Assembly: GCA_021173225.1 (NCBI GenBank)
Contig: JAJOLK010000023.1
Coordinates: 1 to 40,810, forward strand
Length of the DNA: 40,810 nucleotides
Reading direction: 5' to 3'
Source: Phycisphaerales bacterium PN19_bin_20
GTDB taxonomy: Bacteria > Planctomycetota > Phycisphaerae > Phycisphaerales > UBA1924
A program made the translations under genes and the position numbers. Under the pieces are notes generated by a model. That model made no database searches, was not told the DNA's origin, and saw only the letters and a list, made by a program, of their open reading frames with translations. How positions within the stretch are numbered: position 1 is the stretch's first letter; each line of letters starts with the position of its first letter. Below, piece after piece: positions 33,461-40,810 of this stretch.

Positions 33461-34738
33461 ATGCCGACGTTTGATTATCAGGCGCTGAACGCCCAGAACA
33501 AGAAGGTGAACGGGACGGTGGAGGCCGCTACCAGCGACGAGGCGATCGCGCGGGTGAAGCAGCAGAACCTGTACCCGACAAGCGTGGTGCCGAAGAAGGA
33601 CGCGAGCAAGAAGGCCGCGGAGCCTAAGGCGAAGAAGAAGCGGCGTGGCGGCGGGTTCTCAATCGGCGGCGTGGGCGCCAAGCAGCTGACGACCTTTACG
33701 CGCCAGCTCAGCACGCTGCAGGATGCGGGCCTCCCGCTGCTGCGGTCGCTGCAGATCCTCGAGGAGCAGCAGAAACCCGGCAAGCTCAAGAACGTGCTGC
33801 TGGACGTCTGCGACAGCGTTGAGGGTGGCACGAGCCTCTCCGAGAGCATGGCGCAGCACCCCAGCGCGTTCGACAAGCTGTACAGCAAGATGGTGGCGGC
33901 CGGCGAGGTCGGCGGCGTGCTGGACATCATCCTGCAGCGCCTGGCAGACTTCATGGAGAAGAGCCAGCGGCTGAAGCGCAAGGTCGTCGGCGCGCTGGTC
34001 TATCCGGCGGTGGTCATCTTCGTGGCAGTGGGCATCGTGATGTTCATCATGGTGTTCATCATCCCGAAGTTCAGCTTGATCTTCGCGGAGTTCGGCGTGA
34101 AGATGCCGGCCCTGACGCTGTTCCTGGTGACGTCGAGCCGGTGGCTGGCGGGGCTCAATCCTGGGCAGTCGATCCCCGGCGTGCTCTTTATCGTCTTTGT
34201 GCCGCCACTGGTGCTGATTGGTTGGAAGCTGATCCGAAGGGCGCCGCCAGGGCGTGCGATCACTGACCGAATGGTGTTGTGGGTGCCGGTGATCGGCGGC
34301 CTGATCAAGAAGACGACGATCGCGCGTTTCACTCGGACGCTCGGGACGCTGATCAACGCGGGCGTGCCGATCTTGGAGGCGATTACGATTACGAAGGAAA
34401 CGTGCGGCAACGCCGTGTTCGAGAACGCGCTGCAGAAGGTGCACGACAGCATCCGCGAGGGCGAGACGTTCGCGCAGCCGCTGCGTGAGAGCAAGGTCTG
34501 CGACTCGATTGTGGTCAACATGATCGACGTTGGCGAGGAGACCGGCGACATGGACGCGATGCTGCTGAAGATCGCGGACAACTACGACGACGAGGTGGAC
34601 GTCGCGGTCAACGCGCTGGTCAAGCTGATCGAGCCGCTGCTGGTGCTGTTCCTGGGCATCGTTGTCGGCGGCATCGTCGTCGCGATGTTCCTGCCGCTGC
34701 TTTCGATCATCGAGAAGCTGTCCTCGGGCGGCAAGTAA
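33461..34738 (+). CDS. gspF: GspF/PilC inner-membrane platform protein
   Basis: The predicted 425-aa protein begins MPTFDYQALNAQNKKVNGTV, the typical start of the family. It has two GspF domains: QLSTLQDAGLPLLRSLQILE in the first, and TRTLGTLINAGVPILEAITI with MIDVGEETGDMDAML in the second. Transmembrane helices are seen near residues 178-206, about 240-258 and at the C-terminus (LIEPLLVLFLGIVVGGIVVA). It forms the membrane platform on which the ATPase hexamer works. An Ala/Lys-rich linker (KKAAEPKAKKKRRGG) follows the N-terminal strands. It lies between the second ATPase and the pseudopilins, as in T2SS/T4P operons. Confidence 0.94.
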   Translation: MPTFDYQALNAQNKKVNGTVEAATSDEAIARVKQQNLYPTSVVPKKDASKKAAEPKAKKKRRGGGFSIGGVGAKQLTTFTRQLSTLQDAGLPLLRSLQILEEQQKPGKLKNVLLDVCDSVEGGTSLSESMAQHPSAFDKLYSKMVAAGEVGGVLDIILQRLADFMEKSQRLKRKVVGALVYPAVVIFVAVGIVMFIMVFIIPKFSLIFAEFGVKMPALTLFLVTSSRWLAGLNPGQSIPGVLFIVFVPPLVLIGWKLIRRAPPGRAITDRMVLWVPVIGGLIKKTTIARFTRTLGTLINAGVPILEAITITKETCGNAVFENALQKVHDSIREGETFAQPLRESKVCDSIVVNMIDVGEETGDMDAMLLKIADNYDDEVDVAVNALVKLIEPLLVLFLGIVVGGIVVAMFLPLLSIIEKLSSGGK

Positions 34739-34830
34739 CGGCGGGCGTGGGGCCCGCTTCGTTTCGGGAGCTGGCTCCAGCGTTGGTATGGGCGATGGGT
34801 TTGGGCAATGGGTTTGGGTAACGGGTTGCG

Positions 34831-34890
34831 ACCCCTTGCGTCAGGTGAAGACCCCTTGCATCAGGTGAAGACCCCTTGCATCAGGTGAAG
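34831..34890 (+). repeat. Three 20-bp tandem repeats, each with a Shine-Dalgarno-like AGGTGA
   Basis: accccttgcatcaggtgaag occurs at 34831-34850 (one mismatch), 34851-34870 and 34871-34890. The last copy supplies the likely ribosome-binding site (AGGTGA at 34883-34888) for ATG 34894. Just upstream, atgggtttggg-like units repeat near 34794-34827. Confidence 0.9.
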
Positions 34891-34893
34891 ACC

Positions 34894-35925
34894 ATGAAGA
34901 CCACAGGCCAACTGATCGCCTCACCATCCCGCCGGCCGCGGGTCGACCCTCGGGTCATTCCTCGCGCCCGCCCTCGTGTTCGGGGCGGCTTCAACCTCTT
35001 CGAGGTCACGCTGGTGGCGGTGATCATTTCGCTGCTGGCGGCGCTGACGTTTGTGGCGGCCAACCGGGCGCTGAACGACCCGCGCGGCGGCGTGCGGTAC
35101 GAGGCCGAGCGGTTGGTGCTGCGGGCATTGAAGTTGGGCATCGACGAGTTTCGCAACAAGATGGGCGGGCTGCCTCCGTTGATGGACGACCAGACGCCGC
35201 TGGAGACGGTGGTGGAGTCTTCGGCCGTCCCGGCGCCGCCGCCGCGACTGCAGGTACGTGTGCGGCGTGGCACCTCGATCAATCCCAACGCGCTGGCGCC
35301 CGGGGCGTACATGCGGTATGAGAACACGCCGTACGCCACGAGCTTCGGCGGTAACGCGAATGACGCGAACGGGATCGGTGCGCGGTTCAGCGTGCTGACG
35401 CTGGCGTTCTTCGTGCTCGGTGCTGGTGACGCGGGGCTTGACGGCGTTGAGGGTCCGGGTATGACGCAGGTTGATCCGCTGCTGGGCTGGTTTTCTAAGC
35501 GCGGGCCGGGCGTGACGCTGTTGTTTGATACTTCAACGGTGCGCGAGCGGGTCCGGACGATCGGGACCGCCGGGCCGACGGCCACGCAGCTCTACCAAGT
35601 GGTGGACCGCTGGAGCCGCCCGATCCGCTACTACCGCTGGGAGCCGACGTACCACATCGCGAGCGTGACCGGTGCGCCGGTGTGCCTGTTTGAGGGCTAT
35701 CGGCGCGACGGGACTATCGGCACCGCCGCGGGCAACGACACGACGCGCGGGGGCGAGGTGCGGTCGTATAACGTCCCGGCGAGTGTTGGCAATCCGTGGG
35801 CCGAGGTTGAGCTGCGCGGCGCGCGGTACGCGCTGGTAAGCGCCGGGCCTGACGGGCAGATTAATGAGTCGCTGGCCCCGACCGAGGGCGTGAACAAGGA
35901 CAACATCGTGGAGGTTGGCCAATGA
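34894..35925 (+). CDS. GspG-like pseudopilin with large C-terminal domain
   Basis: The predicted 343-aa protein has a basic leader (RPRVDPRVIPRARPRVRGG) and then G|FNLFEVTLVAVIISLLAA, a prepilin motif with Glu at +5. It is much longer than a typical 140-aa GspG. The C-terminal part includes YQVVDRWSRPIRYYRWEPTY and YALVSAGPDGQINESLAP; the phrases 'W..P..Y' and 'SaGPDG' are common in GspG-type C-termini, where a calcium site lies. It is first of the four pseudopilins after gspF, the usual place of the major one. ATG 34894 is supported by the repeat-borne ribosome-binding site. The stop overlaps the next start (ATGA at 35922). Confidence 0.8.
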   Translation: MKTTGQLIASPSRRPRVDPRVIPRARPRVRGGFNLFEVTLVAVIISLLAALTFVAANRALNDPRGGVRYEAERLVLRALKLGIDEFRNKMGGLPPLMDDQTPLETVVESSAVPAPPPRLQVRVRRGTSINPNALAPGAYMRYENTPYATSFGGNANDANGIGARFSVLTLAFFVLGAGDAGLDGVEGPGMTQVDPLLGWFSKRGPGVTLLFDTSTVRERVRTIGTAGPTATQLYQVVDRWSRPIRYYRWEPTYHIASVTGAPVCLFEGYRRDGTIGTAAGNDTTRGGEVRSYNVPASVGNPWAEVELRGARYALVSAGPDGQINESLAPTEGVNKDNIVEVGQ

Positions 35926-37085
35926 CTCATCAGCTCTTGAATCAGCAGTGCAGCAGGCCGGTGCGCGGGTGTCAGTCGCAGGGCCCGCGGCGTTTGGGCG
36001 CGCGGCATTTGGGCGGGCGTGCATTCACGATCGTCGAGGTGCTGGTGGTGGTGGTGATCATCGGGATCTTGGTGGGCATTGCCCTGCCGGCGCTCAACGG
36101 GATGCTCAGTAGCCAGGAGCAGAGCACCAGCGAGAACCGCCTGGGCGCAGCGTTGTCTGTGGCGCGTGACGCGGCGACGACCCGCGGGCAGGGTCAGGAC
36201 ACCGCGGCGGTGTTCACCTATGACGTCCAGGGCCCGATGCGGGTTGTCCCGTGCGGGAAGGCCGGGGATTTGATCGTCGGCGGCGTGCGGTTTGAGATCT
36301 TTACGCCGCTGGGCGAGTACGAGCCGGTGGTGCTGCCCCCGGGCTTTACCGTGCGTGGCTACGCGCCGGCGACGGCGTTCGACAGCGGTGTGTGGTACGG
36401 GCAGGGCTCGGTGGTCGGCTCGGTGCTGCGGTACCCGCGCGGGCGTGGGCACTGGGTCTTCCCTGAAACTTCGTTCTTCGATCACACGCGGGCGAACGTC
36501 GGCGACGACCGGCAGACGTTCATGGTGCGGTACGCGGGCGGGAGCGGGCAGGTGGTGGGTGTAACCAGCAGCGAGGTGCTGGTGGTGCTGCCGCGGCTGG
36601 CCTCGGACGCGCGTGACGCGGCGCTGCCGACGGACCTGCGGGCCGATCAGACCGGCGACCTGGCCCGGATGGTCGGGCGGCTGCTGACTGATCCGCAGTT
36701 CTCCGGTCGCGCGGCGGAGTTGATCGGGCCGACCAGCAGCGACACGGTGCTGGCCCGCCCGGTGCAGCAGCTCGCGCTGGTGCGTGAGGTGGAGCTTGCC
36801 AACGGGCTGGGCGCGCAGGTTGACCGCATCAGCAACAGTCTTTATGCGGTCTCACCGGGAGACTTTCTGCCGGCGAACCCCGGTGGCACGGGCCTGACTA
36901 TCAGCACCGCGTGGGTGCAGGGCGCGTCGGCTGAGCGCATCAACCGGTGGATCGAGGGGTACGCGGACGTTGACCCAAGCGCGGGCGGGACGCCTACGCA
37001 AGCGACGACGCTACCCGCGCGGCTGTACATCGTTGACCGCAGCACCGGGCTGCTGCGCCCGATGATCGTGCGGCAGCGGAACTGA
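35922..37085 (+). CDS. Pseudopilin (GspH-like), large
   Basis: The predicted 387-aa protein has a leader ending GGRA|FTIVEVLVVVVIIGILVG; Ala replaces Gly before the cleavage site. The hydrophobic helix is followed by NRLGAALSVARDAATTRGQ, resembling the GspH family segment after the helix, and then a large domain of unknown fold ending STGLLRPMIVRQRN. It is translationally coupled to the preceding gene by the ATGA overlap. The subclass is assigned by position and this segment. Confidence 0.8.
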   Translation: MTHQLLNQQCSRPVRGCQSQGPRRLGARHLGGRAFTIVEVLVVVVIIGILVGIALPALNGMLSSQEQSTSENRLGAALSVARDAATTRGQGQDTAAVFTYDVQGPMRVVPCGKAGDLIVGGVRFEIFTPLGEYEPVVLPPGFTVRGYAPATAFDSGVWYGQGSVVGSVLRYPRGRGHWVFPETSFFDHTRANVGDDRQTFMVRYAGGSGQVVGVTSSEVLVVLPRLASDARDAALPTDLRADQTGDLARMVGRLLTDPQFSGRAAELIGPTSSDTVLARPVQQLALVREVELANGLGAQVDRISNSLYAVSPGDFLPANPGGTGLTISTAWVQGASAERINRWIEGYADVDPSAGGTPTQATTLPARLYIVDRSTGLLRPMIVRQRN

Positions 37086-37133
37086 TGGTTGCCAGCGTGA
37101 GTGGTTGCCAGCGTGGGTGGTTGCCAGCGTGAG
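37086..37133 (+). repeat. Three 16-bp tandem repeats after the H-like gene
   Basis: tggttgccagcgtgag occurs three times in direct succession (second copy one mismatch), starting at the first base after the stop codon. The rest of the 156-bp gap to ATG 37242 has no recognised feature. Confidence 0.9.
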
Positions 37134-37241
37134 CTGGGGGCGATGGAGGAGCTTGGGGCGTGTGTTGATCGGGGCGGTCTTTCGGGCGGTTTCTCGGGCA
37201 GTTTTACTGGCGCCCGGGCCGCGTGAGCAAAGCGAGCAAGC

Positions 37242-38459
37242 ATGAGCGGCATCAGTCACAACCCGGATGTTCGAGCGCGGCGTGATCATCGTGGTCGTTC
37301 TGGTCGTTCTGGTCGTTCTGGTCGTTCTGGTCGTTCTGGCGGCGGCTTCAGCATGGTCGAGCTGTTGATGGCGGTGCTGATCTTGGCGCTGGGCCTGCTG
37401 GGCCTGGGCGCGATCATGCCGGTGGTGGTCCGTCAACAGCAAATCGGCGCGGACCAGACGCAGGGCACGACGGCGGCACGCGCGGCCCGCGGGGTGATTG
37501 TTGCGAACGTCGGCGGCGGCGGTGGGGGCAGTGACGCGTCGTTCTGGACCAAGTGGGCCACGACGCTCCCTTCGAACACGCCGGTGGCGCTTGAGGGCGG
37601 CCAGCAGGCCCGCGATGACAACTGGCAGAACTTGCTGCCTGAGGACGGGTCGTGGTTCATCCCGGCCCTTGACGAGGCGACCAGCCGCATTCTGATCGGC
37701 CGCCAAGGCGGGCAGCAGAACGCCGGCCAGGGGATCTTCCGTCGTGAGTTCTCTGTACCGGTGGCGATGAGTGACCGTTTGTTCCCATCGGCGTCGGCGT
37801 CGCTGGGCCAGCCGCAGTTTGTGTGGGACGTGGCCTTCCGGCGGATGGGCGTGCGGAGCGTCACGGCCAACCCGGCCCGCTACGACCGCGGGTTTGACAA
37901 GGTGCAGATGGCGGTGATCGTGCGCCGGATCGACGGTAACATCCGCACGACCAAGCCCAACGCGACGGCGCCAGATTCATCGCGCGACCCGCTGTTCCGG
38001 GCCTTGTCTGACCCGACGCTGGCGAACGACCGTCGGCGCTGGGCGGTGGCGCGTGACACCAGCAGCGGCGTGCCGACGCTGGACGGCAATTTCGACGGCG
38101 CGCGGACGTATGCCTTCCCGGTGGTGGTGCCGATCCGCTTTGAGGTTGGGCCCAACGGCGAGCGCGACCGGCTGATCATGGACCCCACGGGGATCAGCAG
38201 CGTGGGCCTGAACTTCGACGCAGACGTGCTGGCGCTGCACCTGATCCAGACCGGCCAGACGCTGATTGACAACCTGGGCAACCAGTACAAGGTGCTCGGG
38301 CCCGACACGCGGGTAGCTACGCAGTACGCGGTGCGGGTCTCGCCGCCGGTGCCGGCGGGTGTGGCGGCAACGGACACGAACAACCCGCAGTCGCCGCGCT
38401 CGGTGCTCGCGACGCTTCAGTCACCGGCCTCTGTGCTGGTGGAGGTGATGAACCCATGA
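37242..38459 (+). CDS. Pseudopilin (GspI-like), large
   Basis: The predicted 405-aa protein has an N-terminal leader with five GRS tripeptides coded by 9-bp repeats, then GG|FSMVELLMAVLILALGLLGL, the I-type (PilV-like) variant of the prepilin helix. The globular part is large and not recognised, with strands such as FVWDVAFRRMG and VQMAVIVRRIDG that fit the conserved part of GspI/PilV proteins. The stop overlaps the next ATG (38456-38459). A leader this long is unusual. Confidence 0.8.
   Translation: MSGISHNPDVRARRDHRGRSGRSGRSGRSGRSGGGFSMVELLMAVLILALGLLGLGAIMPVVVRQQQIGADQTQGTTAARAARGVIVANVGGGGGGSDASFWTKWATTLPSNTPVALEGGQQARDDNWQNLLPEDGSWFIPALDEATSRILIGRQGGQQNAGQGIFRREFSVPVAMSDRLFPSASASLGQPQFVWDVAFRRMGVRSVTANPARYDRGFDKVQMAVIVRRIDGNIRTTKPNATAPDSSRDPLFRALSDPTLANDRRRWAVARDTSSGVPTLDGNFDGARTYAFPVVVPIRFEVGPNGERDRLIMDPTGISSVGLNFDADVLALHLIQTGQTLIDNLGNQYKVLGPDTRVATQYAVRVSPPVPAGVAATDTNNPQSPRSVLATLQSPASVLVEVMNP
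37293..37337 (+). repeat. Five perfect 9-bp repeats in a prepilin leader
   Basis: ggtcgttct is repeated five times without mismatch and codes for (G)RSG tripeptides just before the prepilin peptidase site. Gain or loss of units would change leader length in frame. Confidence 0.92.
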
Positions 38460-40660
38460 TGAACACGACACGCACGCCAGTGACGGTCGGGCTGAGTTCT
38501 TGCGCGGGCACCGCGCGGGGCCATGCCCTTGTACCCGCGCCGCGCGGCTTTACGCTGACAGAGATGGTGCTGGTGGTCGGCGCGGTGGCGCTGCTGAGCA
38601 TCGCTGTAGCGCAGGTCTTTAGCCTGACGAGCAAGACGGTGCAGGCCGGGCGGCGGCTGAGCGCGGTGAACCAGGCGGCGGCGGCGATGGAGCGGCAGAT
38701 GCGGGCCGACTTTGCCGCGCTCTCGCGCGACGGGTTCATGGTCATCCGCAACCAGCTCACGTCGGCAAACCCATGGGACGCGGGTGGCGGCGACGTGCGC
38801 CAGATGCCCCCGGTGGCGACGCGGCTAACCCCCACTGACCCGAGCCCGCGCGTGCGCCGGGTCGACGAGCTGCTGTTCTTTGCCAAGGGTGACTTCACGA
38901 CCAAGCGTGAGCCGCTGGCCCCCGGGGCGGTGGCGCGGTCAAACACCGCGATGGTCTACTACGGGCACGGGCAGGGCCAGATCCGTGATAACGACATCGA
39001 TGTCAACGCGCCGGCGGGCTCGGGCTTCAACACGCCGGTGCGGATCGACGATCAGAACGCGGTGTTCGCGCAGACCAACGGCGCGCGGGCGGCGCAGATG
39101 CTCGGGGTTGTGCAGCTTGGCAGCCCCAACAGCTACGCCAGCGACTGGAACCTGCTGCGGCGCGAGGTGGTGCTGGCCACGCCCTCGTACGGGCTGCGGC
39201 CGGCGCTCACGAGCCTGGGCATTCCGCTCGAGCGCGCCCAGGACAACTCGAGCCAGATCGCGTATCAGCCGGCGGTCGGCAGCGTCTTTAAGGGCGCGAG
39301 CTTCGTGGGGTTCTTCGGCCCGTTCAACGTGCGGCAGGGTGGCGTGCCGCAGCTTTCCAGCGGCGTGGTGGATGTCGCGGTAGGTGACCTTGACGCGGTG
39401 CGTGACTCGGTGCTGCAGGCGGCCCGCGACCCGTTCAGCACGGGCGGGTTTTCGTTCCCGGGCTTCCGCAACCCGATGCGGTTTGATATTTCGCTGCCGC
39501 CGGAGGGCACGCCGCGGTACACGCCGTCGTTCAGCATCCCGAACGGGCAGATGCAGCGTGAGATGCTCGACGCGCTGCCTTCGTACAGCGACGCGGGGTA
39601 CCGGATGCGTGCAGAGAGCGACGTGCCAGACTATTTGGGCTGGCGCAAGGCGGTGCCGATCAACGACGACCTGCAGCGTCAGGACCAGGCGATGCTGACC
39701 TCGGGCGTGTTCCTGCCGCGGTGCACTGAGTTCATCGTTGAGTACTCGCTGGGGCTGACCAACGCGCCGACGCCCGAGCGTCGGACGGTGCTGGGGCGTG
39801 AGGTGCCGGCGCAGCCGCAGCGGTTTGCCAACGCGCCGCAGGGGCTTGTGTGGCACGGGATCGAGCGGCTGGTGCCCGCAGACCCGAGCGTTGACCCGGC
39901 GACGGTCAACCTGAATACCGACGCGCTGTCACTGACGGTGCCGTACGGGGTCTACTTCCGGCTCAACCGCGCCGACATCGCGCCGTACCAGCTCGATCAG
40001 GACGCTCAGCCGTGGCGCGGGTTTGACCGTCGCTCGCCGGTGACGGGATACTTCTACTCGGTGCCCGTGACGACGCGCGGGGGCCGGACGCTGGAGCTTG
40101 CGCACCCGGTGCTGCCGCAGTCGATTGAGTTCGGCGGCGACTATGTGAACACGTTCAACACGCGGATTGTGTACGCGTCGATGTTCGGGTACGTGGACGC
40201 GACGTGGACGCCTGAGATCGGGCAGCGCCGCCGGGCGGACTACACGGTGACCCTCAGCGACGAGACCCGGCGTGAGTACAAGTCTCAGGCGGCGTTCCTG
40301 GGTGAGGACGACTCGGTGGGCGTCAACCGGCTGACGTGGTTTGACCCGACGTGCGTGGTCAACAACCCGGTGATCTACAACGTGCCCAACGGCAACCGGG
40401 TTGAGAACCCGGTGACGTACGACCCCAATCGCGGCGACATCCGCGCGTGGGAGCTGGTCAAGGACGTCAACGGCGACGGGCTCTACAACCCCAGCCAGGG
40501 CGATGCGGTGCGGTTCAACCAGCCGACGACGATGCCGGCGGTCTGGCCCAAGCTGGTTCGTGTGACCTACTCGGTGGCGGACCCCTCCGACCCGAGCTTT
40601 GAGCAGACGTTCCAGATCATTCTGGAGGTGCCCGCGGGCACGCAGTTGCCGACGTATTAG
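38456..40660 (+). CDS. Pseudopilin (GspJ-like), very large, with EF-hand-like loop
   Basis: The predicted 734-aa protein has the leader PRG|FTLTEMVLVVGAVALLS, followed by AVNQAAAAMERQMRADFAAL, which resembles the post-helix segment of GspJ/PilW proteins. It is several times longer than typical GspJ (about 200 aa); the added region contains aromatic-rich beta-type sequence. Near the C-terminus DVNGDGLYNPSQGD matches a DxNxDG calcium-binding loop like those in dockerins. It ends VPAGTQLPTY. A GspK-like gene would be expected next, beyond the window. Confidence 0.8.
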   Translation: MMNTTRTPVTVGLSSCAGTARGHALVPAPRGFTLTEMVLVVGAVALLSIAVAQVFSLTSKTVQAGRRLSAVNQAAAAMERQMRADFAALSRDGFMVIRNQLTSANPWDAGGGDVRQMPPVATRLTPTDPSPRVRRVDELLFFAKGDFTTKREPLAPGAVARSNTAMVYYGHGQGQIRDNDIDVNAPAGSGFNTPVRIDDQNAVFAQTNGARAAQMLGVVQLGSPNSYASDWNLLRREVVLATPSYGLRPALTSLGIPLERAQDNSSQIAYQPAVGSVFKGASFVGFFGPFNVRQGGVPQLSSGVVDVAVGDLDAVRDSVLQAARDPFSTGGFSFPGFRNPMRFDISLPPEGTPRYTPSFSIPNGQMQREMLDALPSYSDAGYRMRAESDVPDYLGWRKAVPINDDLQRQDQAMLTSGVFLPRCTEFIVEYSLGLTNAPTPERRTVLGREVPAQPQRFANAPQGLVWHGIERLVPADPSVDPATVNLNTDALSLTVPYGVYFRLNRADIAPYQLDQDAQPWRGFDRRSPVTGYFYSVPVTTRGGRTLELAHPVLPQSIEFGGDYVNTFNTRIVYASMFGYVDATWTPEIGQRRRADYTVTLSDETRREYKSQAAFLGEDDSVGVNRLTWFDPTCVVNNPVIYNVPNGNRVENPVTYDPNRGDIRAWELVKDVNGDGLYNPSQGDAVRFNQPTTMPAVWPKLVRVTYSVADPSDPSFEQTFQIILEVPAGTQLPTY

Positions 40661-40810
40661 CGCGGGTGAACCGCGGCCCGTGAACGCTGCGGGTGGGGGG
40701 CGGCGCGTGGGGGCAGCGCGTGGGGGCGGCCCGTGGAGGGCGGCGCGCGGGGGGCGGGTGAGCGCGGACGTCGGTGGTCGGATGAAGTTGGACTCACGGT
40801 GTTCGACTGA
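40661..40810. other. G-rich non-coding end of window
   Basis: The 150 bases after the last stop contain repeated gcgtgggggcggc-like units (about 40690-40760) with several G-runs. No gene is recognised before the window ends. Confidence 0.5.

Overview
The window is a GC-rich (about two-thirds G+C by eye) bacterial chromosome segment. It best fits a planctomycete, probably of the Phycisphaerae. The grounds are families of type IV pilin-like proteins, a dockerin-tailed secreted glycosidase, REP-type palindromes with a REP-associated tyrosine transposase (RAYT), an ImuA-ImuB-DnaE2 mutasome and many short tandem duplications. This assignment is inferred from gene content and style, not from a marker gene.

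Layout. 1-1568: 3' part of a collagen-like surface protein ending in a self-cleaving S74 chaperone domain and a C-terminal membrane anchor. 1598-8412 (minus): DNA-damage cassette imuA-imuB-dnaE2 followed by an SRAP (YedK/HMCES) gene. 8669-8742: tRNA-Arg(CCT). 8852-12269: four overlapping or closely spaced pseudopilin-type genes, the last carrying a PA14-like module. 12532-13026: small lipoprotein. 13037-16558: DUF368 membrane protein, OB-HD phosphohydrolase/nuclease (YhaM-like), TPR membrane protein. 16631-20467: valyl-tRNA synthetase with a whole RAYT element inserted in frame. 20464-21900: lipoprotein zinc peptidase overlapping the end of valS. 22323-25133: secreted GH13 alpha-amylase with a dockerin. 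25170-27632 (minus): repeat-rich pseudouridine synthase/methyltransferase fusion. 27993-40660: pilus/secretion locus with PilB-type ATPase, PilT, second GspE-type ATPase, GspF/PilC and four pseudopilins.

How the genes work together. The two pseudopilin clusters, two assembly ATPases, one retraction ATPase and one platform protein look like parts of one or two type II secretion / type IV pilus-like machines. Both assembly ATPases carry an N-terminal MshEN-like double motif of the kind that binds c-di-GMP. The secreted amylase and the collagen-like protein are plausible cell-surface or exported clients, but no link is shown in the sequence. imuA, imuB, dnaE2 and SRAP form a co-oriented damage-tolerance unit.

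Most unusual observation. Inside valS, between two well-conserved synthetase blocks, lies a 600-bp element bounded by perfect 26-bp inverted copies of a REP palindrome (18067-18092 and 18641-18666). It encodes an apparently intact RAYT with HUH and tyrosine motifs, and the synthetase frame stays open right through it. A one-mismatch solo copy of the palindrome core lies 2.7 kb away (15376-15391). A second theme is the dense set of 9-42 bp tandem repeats in protein linkers and just upstream of start codons.
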